Of a DNA stretch of 64,000 nucleotides, positions 35,765-43,955 are shown piece after piece. A program made the position numbers and the translations under genes. The stretch is from Wocania arenilitoris (GTDB lineage Bacteria; Bacteroidota; Bacteroidia; Flavobacteriales; Flavobacteriaceae). How positions within the stretch are numbered: position 1 is the stretch's first letter; the number at the start of each line of letters is the position of its first letter. Below the pieces are notes generated by a model that did not search any database, was not told the origin of the DNA, and saw only the letters and a program-made list of their open reading frames with translations. The stretch covers positions 1-64,000 of the forward strand of contig NZ_JAKKDU010000009.1 of NCBI RefSeq assembly GCF_021728535.1, written 5' to 3'.

Positions 35765-36715
35765 CTAAAACTTACCTTTAGTAAACACCAAAAACATAAA
35801 TACTCCATAAGCAAATACAAGTAAAAATCCCTTAACTCTACTTATTTTCATGCGCTTTGGTATAAAAATCAATGGTATTAAAATTGCCGAAAAACCAAGC
35901 ATCCAAAAAATATCGCTTGTTAGTATTTGCGGTTCTGTAACTGGAATTGGTTTAATAATAGATGTTAAACCTAAAACAGACCCTATATTAAATATATTAG
36001 ACCCTATTAAATTACCTAACGAAATAGCTTTTTCTTGTTTTGCTGCAGCTATAACAGATGCTGCTAACTCTGGCACACTAGTGCCTATTGCTATTAAAGA
36101 CACGCCTATAACAGCTTCGCTTACTCCAATAGAAGTAGCAATATCTTTAGCACCAAAAACTAACCATTCACTACCAAAATATAAAGCCGTAGCACCAATA
36201 GCCAACCATAGCAAAATCTTAAAGTTAGAAACTATTGCTAAACTGTCATCTACCTCTTCAACAATTATGTCTTTTTTTGTGTTTTTAATTAATAGATATA
36301 GAAATAAAATAAGTCCGATAAATAAAATTGAACCTTCAAAAGCAGTTAGTAAACTATCGTTTTTTAAAAAATAATAAAGTGCTAACGAAAACAACATCAT
36401 TACTGGCCAATTAACTTTATAAAACGATTTATCAACCGAAATAGCACCAACCATAGCTGTAATACCTAACACCAAACCTATGTTAGCAATATTAGAACCT
36501 ACTACGTTATTTATAGCTATTGCTGGAGAACCTGATAGTGCCGCTTGCAAACTTACCAACAACTCTGGTGCCGAAGTTGCAAATGAAACCACCGTCATAC
36601 CTATTACCATTTTAGATATGCTAAATTTAAATGACAAGGCAACAGACGATCGTACTAAATACTCGCCCCCTATTACCAATAATATAAACCCTAGTATAAC
36701 CCAAAGTAAGCTCAT
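35765..36715 (-). CDS. Calcium/sodium antiporter (CaCA family, YrbG-like)
   Basis: 316 residues with about ten membrane segments in two inverted halves. Each half carries an alpha-repeat: SFATSAPELLVSL...NNVVGSNIANIG (first) and AIGTSVPELAASV...GNLIGSNIFNIGSV (second), with the ion-binding Glu in each PEL. It exchanges Ca2+ or K+ for Na+ across the inner membrane. Transcribed alone; an AGTTAAA heptamer array lies in front of it. Confidence 0.93.
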   Translation of the reverse strand: MSLLWVILGFILLVIGGEYLVRSSVALSFKFSISKMVIGMTVVSFATSAPELLVSLQAALSGSPAIAINNVVGSNIANIGLVLGITAMVGAISVDKSFYKVNWPVMMLFSLALYYFLKNDSLLTAFEGSILFIGLILFLYLLIKNTKKDIIVEEVDDSLAIVSNFKILLWLAIGATALYFGSEWLVFGAKDIATSIGVSEAVIGVSLIAIGTSVPELAASVIAAAKQEKAISLGNLIGSNIFNIGSVLGLTSIIKPIPVTEPQILTSDIFWMLGFSAILIPLIFIPKRMKISRVKGFLLVFAYGVFMFLVFTKGKF

Positions 36716-36744
36716 AACTATTATTTTTTGCGAAGATAAATTAA

Positions 36745-36779
36745 AGTTAAAAGTTAGAAGTTAAAAGTTAAAAGTTTTT
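36745..36779. repeat. AGTTAAA heptamer array
   Basis: Five consecutive 7-bp units: AGTTAAA, AGTTAGA, AGTTAAA, AGTTAAA, AGTTTTT. It lies 30 bases upstream of the antiporter start codon (minus strand) and about 55 bp before the BlaI operators. Slippage-prone; any regulatory effect is unproven. Confidence 0.7.
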
Positions 36780-36833
36780 GTTAACCCAAACACAACGATG
36801 TTTACTTATTAACCAACCTTAAAACTTAAAATT

Positions 36834-36881
36834 TAGTTAAATAACTACTAATTTAGTTGTATAACTATAAAAATAGTTATA
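36834..36881. promoter_or_regulatory. Palindromic operators of the BlaI-type repressor
   Basis: Two palindromes precede the blaI start: TAGTTA-AA-TAACTA (36834-36847) and TATAACTAT-AAAA-ATAGTTATA (36860-36881). Both share TAGTTAT/ATAACTA half sites, and they are spaced so that two dimers could bind the promoter. This is the usual self-regulation arrangement of BlaI/MecI repressors. The second ends 24 bases before the ATG. Confidence 0.65.
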
Positions 36882-36905
36882 AGTTTGGAAAGTAAAATTA
36901 AACCC

Positions 36906-37265
36906 ATGCAAAAACTAACAAACAAAGAGGAAGAAATTATGCATATTCTATGGAAGCTTAAAAAGGCTTTTGTAAAAGATGTACTTGCTGAAATTAAGGA
37001 AGACAAACCACATTACAACACTTTATCTACAATTATTAGGAATTTAGAGGAGAAAGGTTTTGTGGCTTATAATGCTTATGGTAAAACGCACCAATACTAC
37101 CCAATTATTAAAAAGGAAGACTATAGAAAACGTTTTATGACGGCAGCAATTGATAACTATTTTAACAACTCTTACAAAAATATGGTATCGTTTTTTGCTA
37201 AAGAGGAAAAAATAAGTGTCGAGGAACTTAAAGAGATTATTGCATTAATTGAAAAACAAAAATAA
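36906..37265 (+). CDS. BlaI/MecI/CopY-family repressor
   Basis: The ATG at 36906 is chosen (MQKLTNKEEEIMHILW) over an upstream TTG. The winged-helix domain shows LTNKEEEIMHILWKLKKAF and YNTLSTIIRNLEEKGFV, with the typical KTHQYYP wing. The C-terminal dimerisation helix is followed by EELKEIIALIEKQK. It ends 2 bases before the M56 membrane peptidase gene. The family dissociates from its operator when the partner sensor transmits a signal. Confidence 0.92.
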   Translation: MQKLTNKEEEIMHILWKLKKAFVKDVLAEIKEDKPHYNTLSTIIRNLEEKGFVAYNAYGKTHQYYPIIKKEDYRKRFMTAAIDNYFNNSYKNMVSFFAKEEKISVEELKEIIALIEKQK

Positions 37266-37267
37266 CC

Positions 37268-39370
37268 ATGGAATATTTACTTAAAGCTAGTGCTGTTATT
37301 ACCATTTTTTATGTGTGCTATAAATTGTTTTTAAAGCGCGACACCTTTTTTGAGTCTAACCGCTGGTTTTTATTGCTTGGTTTAATTACTGCTTTTACTT
37401 TACCTTATGTGGTGATTCCTATTTACATTGAATACACCCCAATGCCTATACATAATTTTGCCATTAGCGAGTCTGCCCCTATTCAAATTACCCAAGAAGA
37501 ACCTTTTAATATTTTTAACTATCTCTTTACTGCATACAGTATTGGCGTTGTTATTTTCGCTATTCGGTTTTGTGTACAATTACTATCGTTAGGGTTACTT
37601 ATTATAAAAAGTAAACGTGAAAAGCAAAACGGATTTACTTATGTAAAAACAGATAACAATGCACTGCCTTTTTCATTTTTTAGATGGATAGTTTACAACC
37701 CATCTCTGTTTAACGGCAACGATTTACAACATATTATCGCCCACGAAAAAGTGCATGTAAACCAGTACCACTCTATAGATATTATACTATCACAACTGGC
37801 CGCCATTGTGTTTTGGTTTAACCCCATTACTTGGTTTTACAAAAAAGATTTACAGCAAAACCTGGAGTTTATTGCAGATAATAAAGCTCAAAACTCTACA
37901 AGCTGCAAAAAAAGCTATCAACATTTATTATTAAAAACAAGCTTATCTAGTCAGTACATGGCTTTAACCAATAATTTTTATTCATCATTAACTAAAAAAC
38001 GAATCGTTATGTTACACAAATCAAAATCGAAAAAACGAAACCTATTTAAGTATGCTTTAGTACTGCCCTTGCTTGCAATCTTTTTAATGAGCTTTAATAC
38101 TGAGGAAGTATATGTTGCTAAGGTTTTAGAGGATGCTAATTCTGTTGAAACTGAGAATAAAACAGAACAACACGAAATGACTTCTAATGATGATAAAATC
38201 AAAATTATTTTTAGAAAAGACTTATCTGTCAACGATTTACAAAAGATTAAGAAAAAGTTACAGAAAATGAATATTACTTTTACTTACAAAGAATTAAATC
38301 GAAATGTAAAAGGAGAAATTACTAAAATTATAGCCAAATTTGAAACTAAGGGAGGCCATTGTATCTACAGTTCAGATAAATCTCCAATAGAGCCTTTTTA
38401 TTATTTTAGACACGGAAAAACAAGTGGAGTTGGGCGTTTAGAAGACCTTAAGGAAGTTGATAAAGAATTTGACTTTAGTGGCTCCAAAACTTTAGATTAT
38501 AATTTTAATTCAAACTTAAACAACAAGAAAACTACCGAAAGCACACATACATACATATTAGCACCAGATTCAACAAAAACAGTTTACAGATATTCTGTCG
38601 GTCAAACAACACCACATGATACTATAAAGATAAAAAGCAAGTATATAGTATCTAAAAATGGCAAAATCACTGATACCATATATTCAAACAACAAACAAGG
38701 TTTTGCTTATACAATTTCAGATTCTATTTTTTACACTGTTGACAGAAAAACTATTTCAACTGATAGTATTTATTTTGACCGAAATACCATCACTACTGAT
38801 TCCATTTCTTGGAAAACAGGTCACCCAATTCCAAATACAAAAACTCTTGGTAATTCCTTATTAATAAATGGAGAAAAACCACTTTATATTTTAGATGATA
38901 TTGAAATTTCTGAAGAGGAAATTCACAACATAAATCCAAGTAAAATTGCATCAGTAACTGTACTCAAGGATAAAACTACTACTGCATTATATGGCAAAAA
39001 AGCAAAAGATGGTGTAGTAATTATTACCACAAAAAAAGATTGGGATACTGAATTTAAAGTTGGAAAACCTTTTAATTCTAATAAAGCCTACTCCATTGAA
39101 ATGAACAATAGTAATCAACGTACCGAAGGCTATTTAGATGAAAAAACAGGAAGCTTTAGTCTAAGAGGTCATGCGATGCTTGATGTTAAAGAAAGTAATA
39201 TTGGACTAATATTTATTGACGGGAAAAAATCTTCTTTAAAAAAGGCAGAAAAAATCCCTGCTGAAAACATCGAAAGCATATCCGTTTTAAAAGGAGAAAA
39301 AGCCATTAAAAAATATGGCAAAAAAGCAAAAAAAGGTGTTATAGAAATTACCACCAAAAAGAAAAACTAA
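37268..39370 (+). CDS. BlaR1-like M56 membrane peptidase with TonB-plug-like repeats
   Basis: 700 residues. The N-terminal M56 region has four likely membrane spans and the zinc motif HEKVH (His159) in HIIAHEKVHVNQYHS, followed by ELIADN-like EFIADNKAQN. After a fourth span (FLMSFNT), the remaining 420 residues have no penicillin-binding sensor domain. Instead there are two short modules resembling SusC/TonB plug segments: SVTVLKDKTTTALYGKKA near 558 and SISVLKGEKAIKKYGKKA near 672, each ending in VIIT/IEITTKK. Coupled to the repressor gene. Signal unknown; it is unlikely to sense beta-lactams directly. Confidence 0.85.
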   Translation: MEYLLKASAVITIFYVCYKLFLKRDTFFESNRWFLLLGLITAFTLPYVVIPIYIEYTPMPIHNFAISESAPIQITQEEPFNIFNYLFTAYSIGVVIFAIRFCVQLLSLGLLIIKSKREKQNGFTYVKTDNNALPFSFFRWIVYNPSLFNGNDLQHIIAHEKVHVNQYHSIDIILSQLAAIVFWFNPITWFYKKDLQQNLEFIADNKAQNSTSCKKSYQHLLLKTSLSSQYMALTNNFYSSLTKKRIVMLHKSKSKKRNLFKYALVLPLLAIFLMSFNTEEVYVAKVLEDANSVETENKTEQHEMTSNDDKIKIIFRKDLSVNDLQKIKKKLQKMNITFTYKELNRNVKGEITKIIAKFETKGGHCIYSSDKSPIEPFYYFRHGKTSGVGRLEDLKEVDKEFDFSGSKTLDYNFNSNLNNKKTTESTHTYILAPDSTKTVYRYSVGQTTPHDTIKIKSKYIVSKNGKITDTIYSNNKQGFAYTISDSIFYTVDRKTISTDSIYFDRNTITTDSISWKTGHPIPNTKTLGNSLLINGEKPLYILDDIEISEEEIHNINPSKIASVTVLKDKTTTALYGKKAKDGVVIITTKKDWDTEFKVGKPFNSNKAYSIEMNNSNQRTEGYLDEKTGSFSLRGHAMLDVKESNIGLIFIDGKKSSLKKAEKIPAENIESISVLKGEKAIKKYGKKAKKGVIEITTKKKN

Positions 39371-39390
39371 ATCTACAACTTTTCCAATAC

Positions 39391-39421
39391 AAAAAAGGCA
39401 CTTTTAAAAAGTGCTTTTTTT
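39391..39421. terminator. Terminator after the M56 gene
   Basis: GCACTTTT (39398-39405) and AAAAGTGC (39407-39414) form a stem followed by a run of T, 20 bases past the M56 stop codon. Confidence 0.75.
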
Positions 39422-39712
39422 ATGCCCTATTTTAAAATTAAAAGATGAAAATGCTAAAAACATCTATTTTTTTAACAAAAAAGCCCTTGGATTATAAAAA
39501 TAACCACAAAAAGTGCCTACAATTATTATAAATTATAATAATTACAACAACTTATAATTACATTTTAAAACTTATATTAAGAGCTTCACATAAATATTGA
39601 AATATAAATCATTTTTTTACTTACAAATCTATATCCAATTTCACAGATTTATTTAATAACATTTGGCGGGTATATTCGAAAAAATATATCTTCAAAAAAC
39701 ATTGATAAAATA
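39422..39712. other. A+T-rich intergenic stretch
   Basis: No gene or clear signal was seen in this stretch between the M56 terminator and the MITE-like element. Confidence 0.5.
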
Positions 39713-39873
39713 ATACCATTTCTGATTTAAAATGACTTGAATAAAAAGTAGTTATTTTTTTATTAGGCGATAAAGAAAATGAAAGCATAGCCCAAGCTAC
39801 GGTTTCTTTTTATTTTGAAGCATCAGGAAAAAAGAACAATTTTTAACAAATTATTTTGAGTTAGAAATGGTAT
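39713..39873. mobile_element. MITE-like inverted-repeat element
   Basis: The ends ATACCATTTCT (39713-39723) and AGAAATGGTAT (39863-39873) are a perfect 11-bp inverted repeat, and a weaker match continues inwards for about 17 more bases. The 161-bp body has no reading frame. A non-autonomous transposon or a repeated intergenic element is likely. No target-site duplication was identified. Confidence 0.5.
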
Positions 39874-39906
39874 CAACCATTTACTAACCTTTAAAATCTT
39901 GAAATT

Positions 39907-39966
39907 ATGATGACACTTGCTAAGTTTATAATCGATATTATCTTTGTTATTTTCTCGATTATATAA
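39907..39966 (+). CDS. Possible 19-residue hydrophobic peptide
   Basis: ATG ATG opens a 19-residue frame (MMTLAKFIIDIIFVIFSII) that would form one membrane helix with two charges. A perfect terminator hairpin starts 13 bases after the stop. Short hydrophobic peptides with their own terminator resemble type I toxins or small membrane regulators. No antisense RNA gene was recognised. May be chance in A+T-rich DNA. Confidence 0.35.
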   Translation: MMTLAKFIIDIIFVIFSII

Positions 39967-39979
39967 ATCCAAAAAAACA

Positions 39980-40015
39980 AGTAAAACTTAGTCTAGAATA
40001 AGTTTTACTATTTTT
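39980..40015 (+). terminator. Perfect hairpin terminator
   Basis: AGTAAAACTTA (39980-39990) and TAAGTTTTACT (39999-40009), an 11-bp perfect stem with an 8-base loop, followed by ATTTTT. It lies between the 19-residue peptide and the 50-residue gene. Confidence 0.7.
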
Positions 40016-40039
40016 ACCTTTTAATAAGGGTTTTTAAAT

Positions 40040-40192
40040 ATGAAAAAGCAAGTATTTAAGTTTTTAGCAAAGGTTAATAAAGTTATCTTACCGAGTTATT
40101 CCAAAAAAGAATTGGACTTAACAAAAGCCACAAAACTACAAATGGCAATTATAGGCTGGAGATGGTTTGTTACAAAAAATGCTTTGGATTGA
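40040..40192 (+). CDS. Small basic conserved flavobacterial protein
   Basis: 50 residues beginning MKKQVFKFLAKVNKVILPS and ending IIGWRWFVTKNALD. This short, basic protein type recurs in Flavobacteriia, where, as I recall, database entries sometimes label it SsrA-binding protein, but it has no SmpB fold (real SmpB is about 150 residues). One possible amphipathic N-terminal helix and a hydrophobic C-terminal segment (MAIIGWRWFV). Function unknown. It ends 19 bases before the convergent manA stop. Confidence 0.75.
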   Translation: MKKQVFKFLAKVNKVILPSYSKKELDLTKATKLQMAIIGWRWFVTKNALD

Positions 40193-40211
40193 TTTTTAAA
40201 ACAATTATGCT

Positions 40212-41414
40212 TTAAGGTGTTGTAGCTTTATATATAGTTGCCATAGATGATGTAGATATATTATATTTACAATGGGCTTCTAAAAAAACTGATTCACCTT
40301 TACTAATCTTCAAGGCATTATCACCTTCAACTATTTTGGCATCACCTTCTATAACTATTAAAATTTGTGCTGTTTTTGTTTTAGACTGATAGATTTGTTC
40401 TTGCTTTAAATCAATCTTACTCAACTCAAAATCTGGAGCTGGTGTTTTATAAATGCGTTCAATACCATCGTTTTGCATATCGCCCTGCATTACATGAGGT
40501 ATAGTTTCTTCAAAAGCAACGTGTTTCAAGAGTTCAGGAACATCAACATGCTTTGGTGTTAAGCCACCACGCAATACATTATCTGAATTTGCCATAAGCT
40601 CCATGTTTTGGCCTTCAAGATAAGCATGCGGAATTCCTGCATCCTGAAAAACGGCTTCACCCTTTTCAGCTTTAACGATATTGAAGAAATAGATGGAGTA
40701 AATACCTTTATCTAAAAGGTTTTTATCTTCCGATGAATCTACAGCTTTAGCAGCCCAATAATCAGGACTAGATTTATCTAATTTTCCCTGTAAATACAAA
40801 GGCATAATACGTTTTAATAATGGTGCTAAAATACGGTTAGTGTCTTCAGAAGATTCCTCCATCACTTTTTTATATAAACCATAATATCCTGCTTTTTTAA
40901 ATACAGAAAGTAAATCAGCAAACTCCGGAGTTTCTTTTAATCTCTCAATTAATTTATCTTCAGTCAAAAACCCATGTAACAACCAAAACTCGCTTAATGC
41001 TACCATAATTTCTGGTTTATGGTTATCGTCTTTATAGTTTCTATGAGGCGCAGTTAATGGAATGCCCAATTCATTCTCAAGCTTAAAGCCTTTTTCGGCT
41101 TCTATTTTAGTTGGATGTACTTGAATTGAGAGCATATCGTGTACATCTAATACTTTGAATAAAAAAGATAAACGTCCAAATTTTTCAGCAACCTTTTCAC
41201 CTAAACTTTCTGTTATATTATGTTTTAAATAACTATCTAAATTCTGATTGCCATTTGGTGTAGATACTACAGAAGGTGCATTTACATGAGCGCCCAACCA
41301 ATATTCTGCACATTTTATATTATTACTTTTAATTCCTAATAATTCAGGAATAAAATGGGTTCCGCCCCAAGCGTAATTTTGAATTTTTCCTTTAAGAGCA
41401 AATAACTTTGGCAT
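40212..41414 (-). CDS. manA: Mannose-6-phosphate isomerase, class I
   Basis: Interconverts mannose-6-phosphate and fructose-6-phosphate. The zinc-site motifs of the cupin fold are present: SIQVHPTK (near 99) and DDNHKPEIMVAL (near 129), with the later GIPHAYLEGQNMELMANSDN (start near 265) carrying the conserved His. 400 residues is usual. Not in an operon with other mannose genes here. It supplies mannose precursors for envelope glycans. Confidence 0.93.
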   Translation of the reverse strand: MPKLFALKGKIQNYAWGGTHFIPELLGIKSNNIKCAEYWLGAHVNAPSVVSTPNGNQNLDSYLKHNITESLGEKVAEKFGRLSFLFKVLDVHDMLSIQVHPTKIEAEKGFKLENELGIPLTAPHRNYKDDNHKPEIMVALSEFWLLHGFLTEDKLIERLKETPEFADLLSVFKKAGYYGLYKKVMEESSEDTNRILAPLLKRIMPLYLQGKLDKSSPDYWAAKAVDSSEDKNLLDKGIYSIYFFNIVKAEKGEAVFQDAGIPHAYLEGQNMELMANSDNVLRGGLTPKHVDVPELLKHVAFEETIPHVMQGDMQNDGIERIYKTPAPDFELSKIDLKQEQIYQSKTKTAQILIVIEGDAKIVEGDNALKISKGESVFLEAHCKYNISTSSMATIYKATTP

Positions 41415-41504
41415 ACTTTTGTGTTATTGATTAGTTACCAGCAAATTTAAACTAAAGCCATTAATAAGGAAAAAAATTAGAATAATACATTGAAAATTAT
41501 ATTA

Positions 41505-41667
41505 AGAACTCATCTTGACTTTTTCTATTTCCTAAAAAAATGGCTGAAATTCACCCATATTTTATTACTTTTCTTACCCGTAGGACTGCTATGGCTTTCA
41601 AAAAATGCCTCATCTGGTCAAATTTCAACTCATTTTCGGTTAAAAACAAAAAGTCAAGATAAGTTCT
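41505..41667. mobile_element. MITE-like element with 22-bp terminal inverted repeats
   Basis: The left end AGAACTCATCTTGACTTTTT (41505-41524) and the inverse of the right end, AGAACTTATCTTGACTTTTT (right end near 41646-41667), differ at one position in 20, and weaker similarity continues inwards. The total length is 163 bp, with no coding capacity beyond a chance 40-residue frame. No target duplication was seen. Confidence 0.55.
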
Positions 41668-41691
41668 AAAAAAAAATCAGCACAAAAAAAA

Positions 41692-41752
41692 AGAGACTCT
41701 CTAAAAAACCAATAAATTTTCTTGTTTATATTCAGCTTTTTAGAAAGTCTCT
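41692..41752. terminator. Terminator after the sulfur operon
   Basis: AGAGACTCTCTAAAAA (41692-41707) pairs with TTTTTAGAAAGTCTCT (41737-41752) with a single wobble. It lies about 30 bases past the stop of the leftward DsrE gene and ends the SQR-TusE-DsrE transcript. Confidence 0.65.
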
Positions 41753-41784
41753 TCCGTTTAATTAAATATGATAAATCAATCTTT

Positions 41785-42258
41785 TTAGATAAAAACTATT
41801 TGACACCCCTCTTGATCTGCTCTACTATAAAAATCGCCAATAGTCAAAATACCATCTAACTCATCAATTAGGTCTTCTCGTTTTAAATGAAACATATCTA
41901 CTGCTAATTTACACCCCCATAGTTTGCACCCAGAATCTGATAATATTTCTAAAAACTCACCTATTGGGGGCATATCAAGTTTTTCCATTTCTTTTTTCAT
42001 CATTTTGGTTGCAAGCGCCTCGACTCCAGGTAAACCGCCTAACATTGTTGGAATATGCATTGCAGGGTTACCAACAGTGGCAACATGCAAATGCTCTAAT
42101 TTTTTCTTTTGTATAGCCTCTAGCCCAAAAAACGTGAAAAATATCTCGGACTCTATACCTTCCATTCTAGCTCCATTAGCCATTACAAATGCTGCATAGG
42201 CATTCTCAATTGTAGCTTTAGATAATATGAAAAGCATCTTTTTAACTTTTGATTCCAT
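41785..42258 (-). CDS. DsrE/DsrF-like (DsrE2-type) sulfur-carrier protein
   Basis: 157 residues. KKMLFILSKATIENAYAAFVMANGA at the N-terminus is the typical flavodoxin-like DsrE2 opening, followed by IFFTFFGLEA and the Cys-containing SDSGCKLWGCKLAVDMF (two Cys about 116-121), which may carry persulfide. Such proteins relay sulfane sulfur between rhodaneses, TusA and TusE/DsrC. It is the last gene of the SQR-like operon, 23 bases after the TusE-like gene. Confidence 0.85.
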   Translation of the reverse strand: MESKVKKMLFILSKATIENAYAAFVMANGARMEGIESEIFFTFFGLEAIQKKKLEHLHVATVGNPAMHIPTMLGGLPGVEALATKMMKKEMEKLDMPPIGEFLEILSDSGCKLWGCKLAVDMFHLKREDLIDELDGILTIGDFYSRADQEGCQIVFI

Positions 42259-42281
42259 GGTTTGAAATTTTTAAAATTTAA

Positions 42282-42590
42282 CTAAATACAACTTTTTGGC
42301 TTTGGAATTCCAGCAATTAACGTTGACTTTTTTAAAGGTCCTCCTGGGAATAAATTATAAAACTCTTTAATATTTATAACACCACTCTTTTTTATACCTC
42401 TTATTGATAACGCCTCTTCTTTATGATGTTTATCTTGTAAATACTCTATAACTTCCCAATGTTTATCTGTCATTACTATATTACACTCACCTGCAATACA
42501 TTCAGATACTTCTTTATCCCATTGACTAAAGTCTACTAAGTATCCTTCTTCGTTTACATCAATTTCTTTGTTTGCTATTATTTTTTTCAT
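42282..42590 (-). CDS. TusE/DsrC-family sulfur-relay protein
   Basis: 102 residues. WDKEVSECIAGE, MTDKHWEVIEYLQDKH and the C-terminal arm FYNLFPGGPLKKSTLIAG, then IPKPKSCI, identify the family. The penultimate Cys101 (Cys A) is kept. The second Cys found about ten residues earlier in DsrC proper is absent (Ser-Thr there), so it resembles TusE and Cys-A-only homologues that carry a persulfide without forming the trisulfide. It follows the SQR-like gene by 23 bases and probably accepts sulfur in that pathway. Confidence 0.88.
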   Translation of the reverse strand: MKKIIANKEIDVNEEGYLVDFSQWDKEVSECIAGECNIVMTDKHWEVIEYLQDKHHKEEALSIRGIKKSGVINIKEFYNLFPGGPLKKSTLIAGIPKPKSCI

Positions 42591-42613
42591 TATTTAAATA
42601 TTTAAATTTATTA

Positions 42614-43855
42614 TTATGCTTCATCTAATTGTTTTCCTTGTTTACTCATAGTTGCTGACACAAATGGAATATGAATACCTTTTATTAACATATTCCAATA
42701 AATCCATCTAAAAGCCATTTTTCCCATATGGTTTGTTCTACTTTCTTCTAACAATTTCAAAGGACCAACTCCAGGAAACGGAAATGTGCCTTTAACGGGT
42801 TCTTGATTATAATTAAAATCAATTAATAACGCTTTTCCTTCTCCAGTTTCAATAAAACAATTGGCATGACCATCAAATTCTTCTTTCAAAGGTTCTCCCT
42901 TTATAAAACGAAGTATGTTTTCTGTTAATATTTCTGCTTCAAAATGCGCTACAGATCCTGCTTTTGATGCTGGTAGATTTGTTGCATCACCAATAGCAAA
43001 AATATTTTCATAATCTTTGGTTTGCAATGTCGATTTATTTGTAGGAATATAATTTAAATCATCTCCCATACCAGAACGCTGAATAAGAGAATCTCCCATA
43101 TTTGTTGGAACAGTGACTAAAAGATCATACGCTACTTCAATATCTGCATAGTCAATTATTTTGTTATTCTCATAATCAATTCGTTCAATATTAAAATCGG
43201 TTACTTCTTTAATATCTTTTTCTTCTAGCAAATAATGAAGGGCTTCGGTAGCCTTTGGTTTAGTAAATGCACCATCTAAGGGGGTTACAAATGTAATATC
43301 AATCTTATCTCTAATCCCTTTATGCTTAAAATAAGAATCAGCTAAAAAAGCAAACTCTAATGGAGCTACAGGACATTTAATTGGCATTTCTGTAATATGA
43401 ACTACTAGTTTGCCCCCTTGCCAATCTCTTAGTTTATTTCGTAAGGCTTTGGCACCTTTATAAGTATAGAAATCGAATATAGATTTATGCCACTCCGGTC
43501 CACTCATACCTTCAGTTTCTTCAGGTGCTATATCAGTTCCAGTAGCAACAATCAATACATCATAATTTAAAACATCCCCATTACCTAAGATTACCTTATT
43601 TTCTTTTGGTTTGATTAGTTCAATTTTCTCTTGAATATAATTAACCTTTTTTGGAATAAACTTTTTACCGTTTTTCTTAATTTGCTTTGTTGTATAAATA
43701 TCAAAAGGAAGAAATAAAAAACCAGGTTGATAGTAATGTGTTTTATGCTGATCTATAATAGTAATCTTCCACTCTTTTTTGGGAAGTTTAGATACCAAAT
43801 GATTCGCCATCATAGTTCCTGATGTGCCTGCTCCTAATATTAGTAAACTTTTCAT
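42614..43855 (-). CDS. FAD-dependent sulfide:quinone oxidoreductase-like protein
   Basis: 413 residues. The N-terminal dinucleotide fold ILGAGTSGTMMANHL (5-19) and the second ATGTDIAPEE region are followed by VHITEMPIKCPVAPLEFAF (about 150-168), where the Cys fits the disulfide/sulfide-reactive position of SQR relatives. The C-terminal FAIGDATNLPASKAGSVAHF is the flavin-binding end with a membrane-associating tail. It probably oxidises sulfide or a persulfide at the membrane and passes electrons to quinone; its TusE and DsrE neighbours would take up the sulfur. Its promoter carries an Fnr-like site (43933-43944). Confidence 0.82.
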   Translation of the reverse strand: MKSLLILGAGTSGTMMANHLVSKLPKKEWKITIIDQHKTHYYQPGFLFLPFDIYTTKQIKKNGKKFIPKKVNYIQEKIELIKPKENKVILGNGDVLNYDVLIVATGTDIAPEETEGMSGPEWHKSIFDFYTYKGAKALRNKLRDWQGGKLVVHITEMPIKCPVAPLEFAFLADSYFKHKGIRDKIDITFVTPLDGAFTKPKATEALHYLLEEKDIKEVTDFNIERIDYENNKIIDYADIEVAYDLLVTVPTNMGDSLIQRSGMGDDLNYIPTNKSTLQTKDYENIFAIGDATNLPASKAGSVAHFEAEILTENILRFIKGEPLKEEFDGHANCFIETGEGKALLIDFNYNQEPVKGTFPFPGVGPLKLLEESRTNHMGKMAFRWIYWNMLIKGIHIPFVSATMSKQGKQLDEA

Positions 43856-43901
43856 TTTTTATACATTTAAAATCAACTACTACTGTGATTTTTGTTTTGA
43901 G

Positions 43902-43944
43902 CTAAATTAAATCAAATAACTTTTAAAAAACATGACAAAAATCA
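43902..43944 (-). promoter_or_regulatory. Crp/Fnr-like site and -7 box of the SQR operon
   Basis: TGACAAAAATCA (43933-43944) is a palindrome-like TGA-N6-TCA site. Exactly 33 bp downstream on the minus strand (centre to centre) lies TAATTTAG (43902-43909), five of six positions of TAnnTTTG. The start codon is at 43855. Confidence 0.65.
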
Positions 43945-43955
43945 TGAAAACCCTT

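Noticed and set aside
36885-36905. TTG start upstream of the BlaI-type gene
   Set aside because: It would place the start beside the operator; the ATG at 36906 begins the conserved LTNKEEEIM region.
40040-40192. SsrA-binding protein (SmpB)
   Set aside because: Only 50 residues with no SmpB motifs; the similarity is to a family apparently mis-named in databases.
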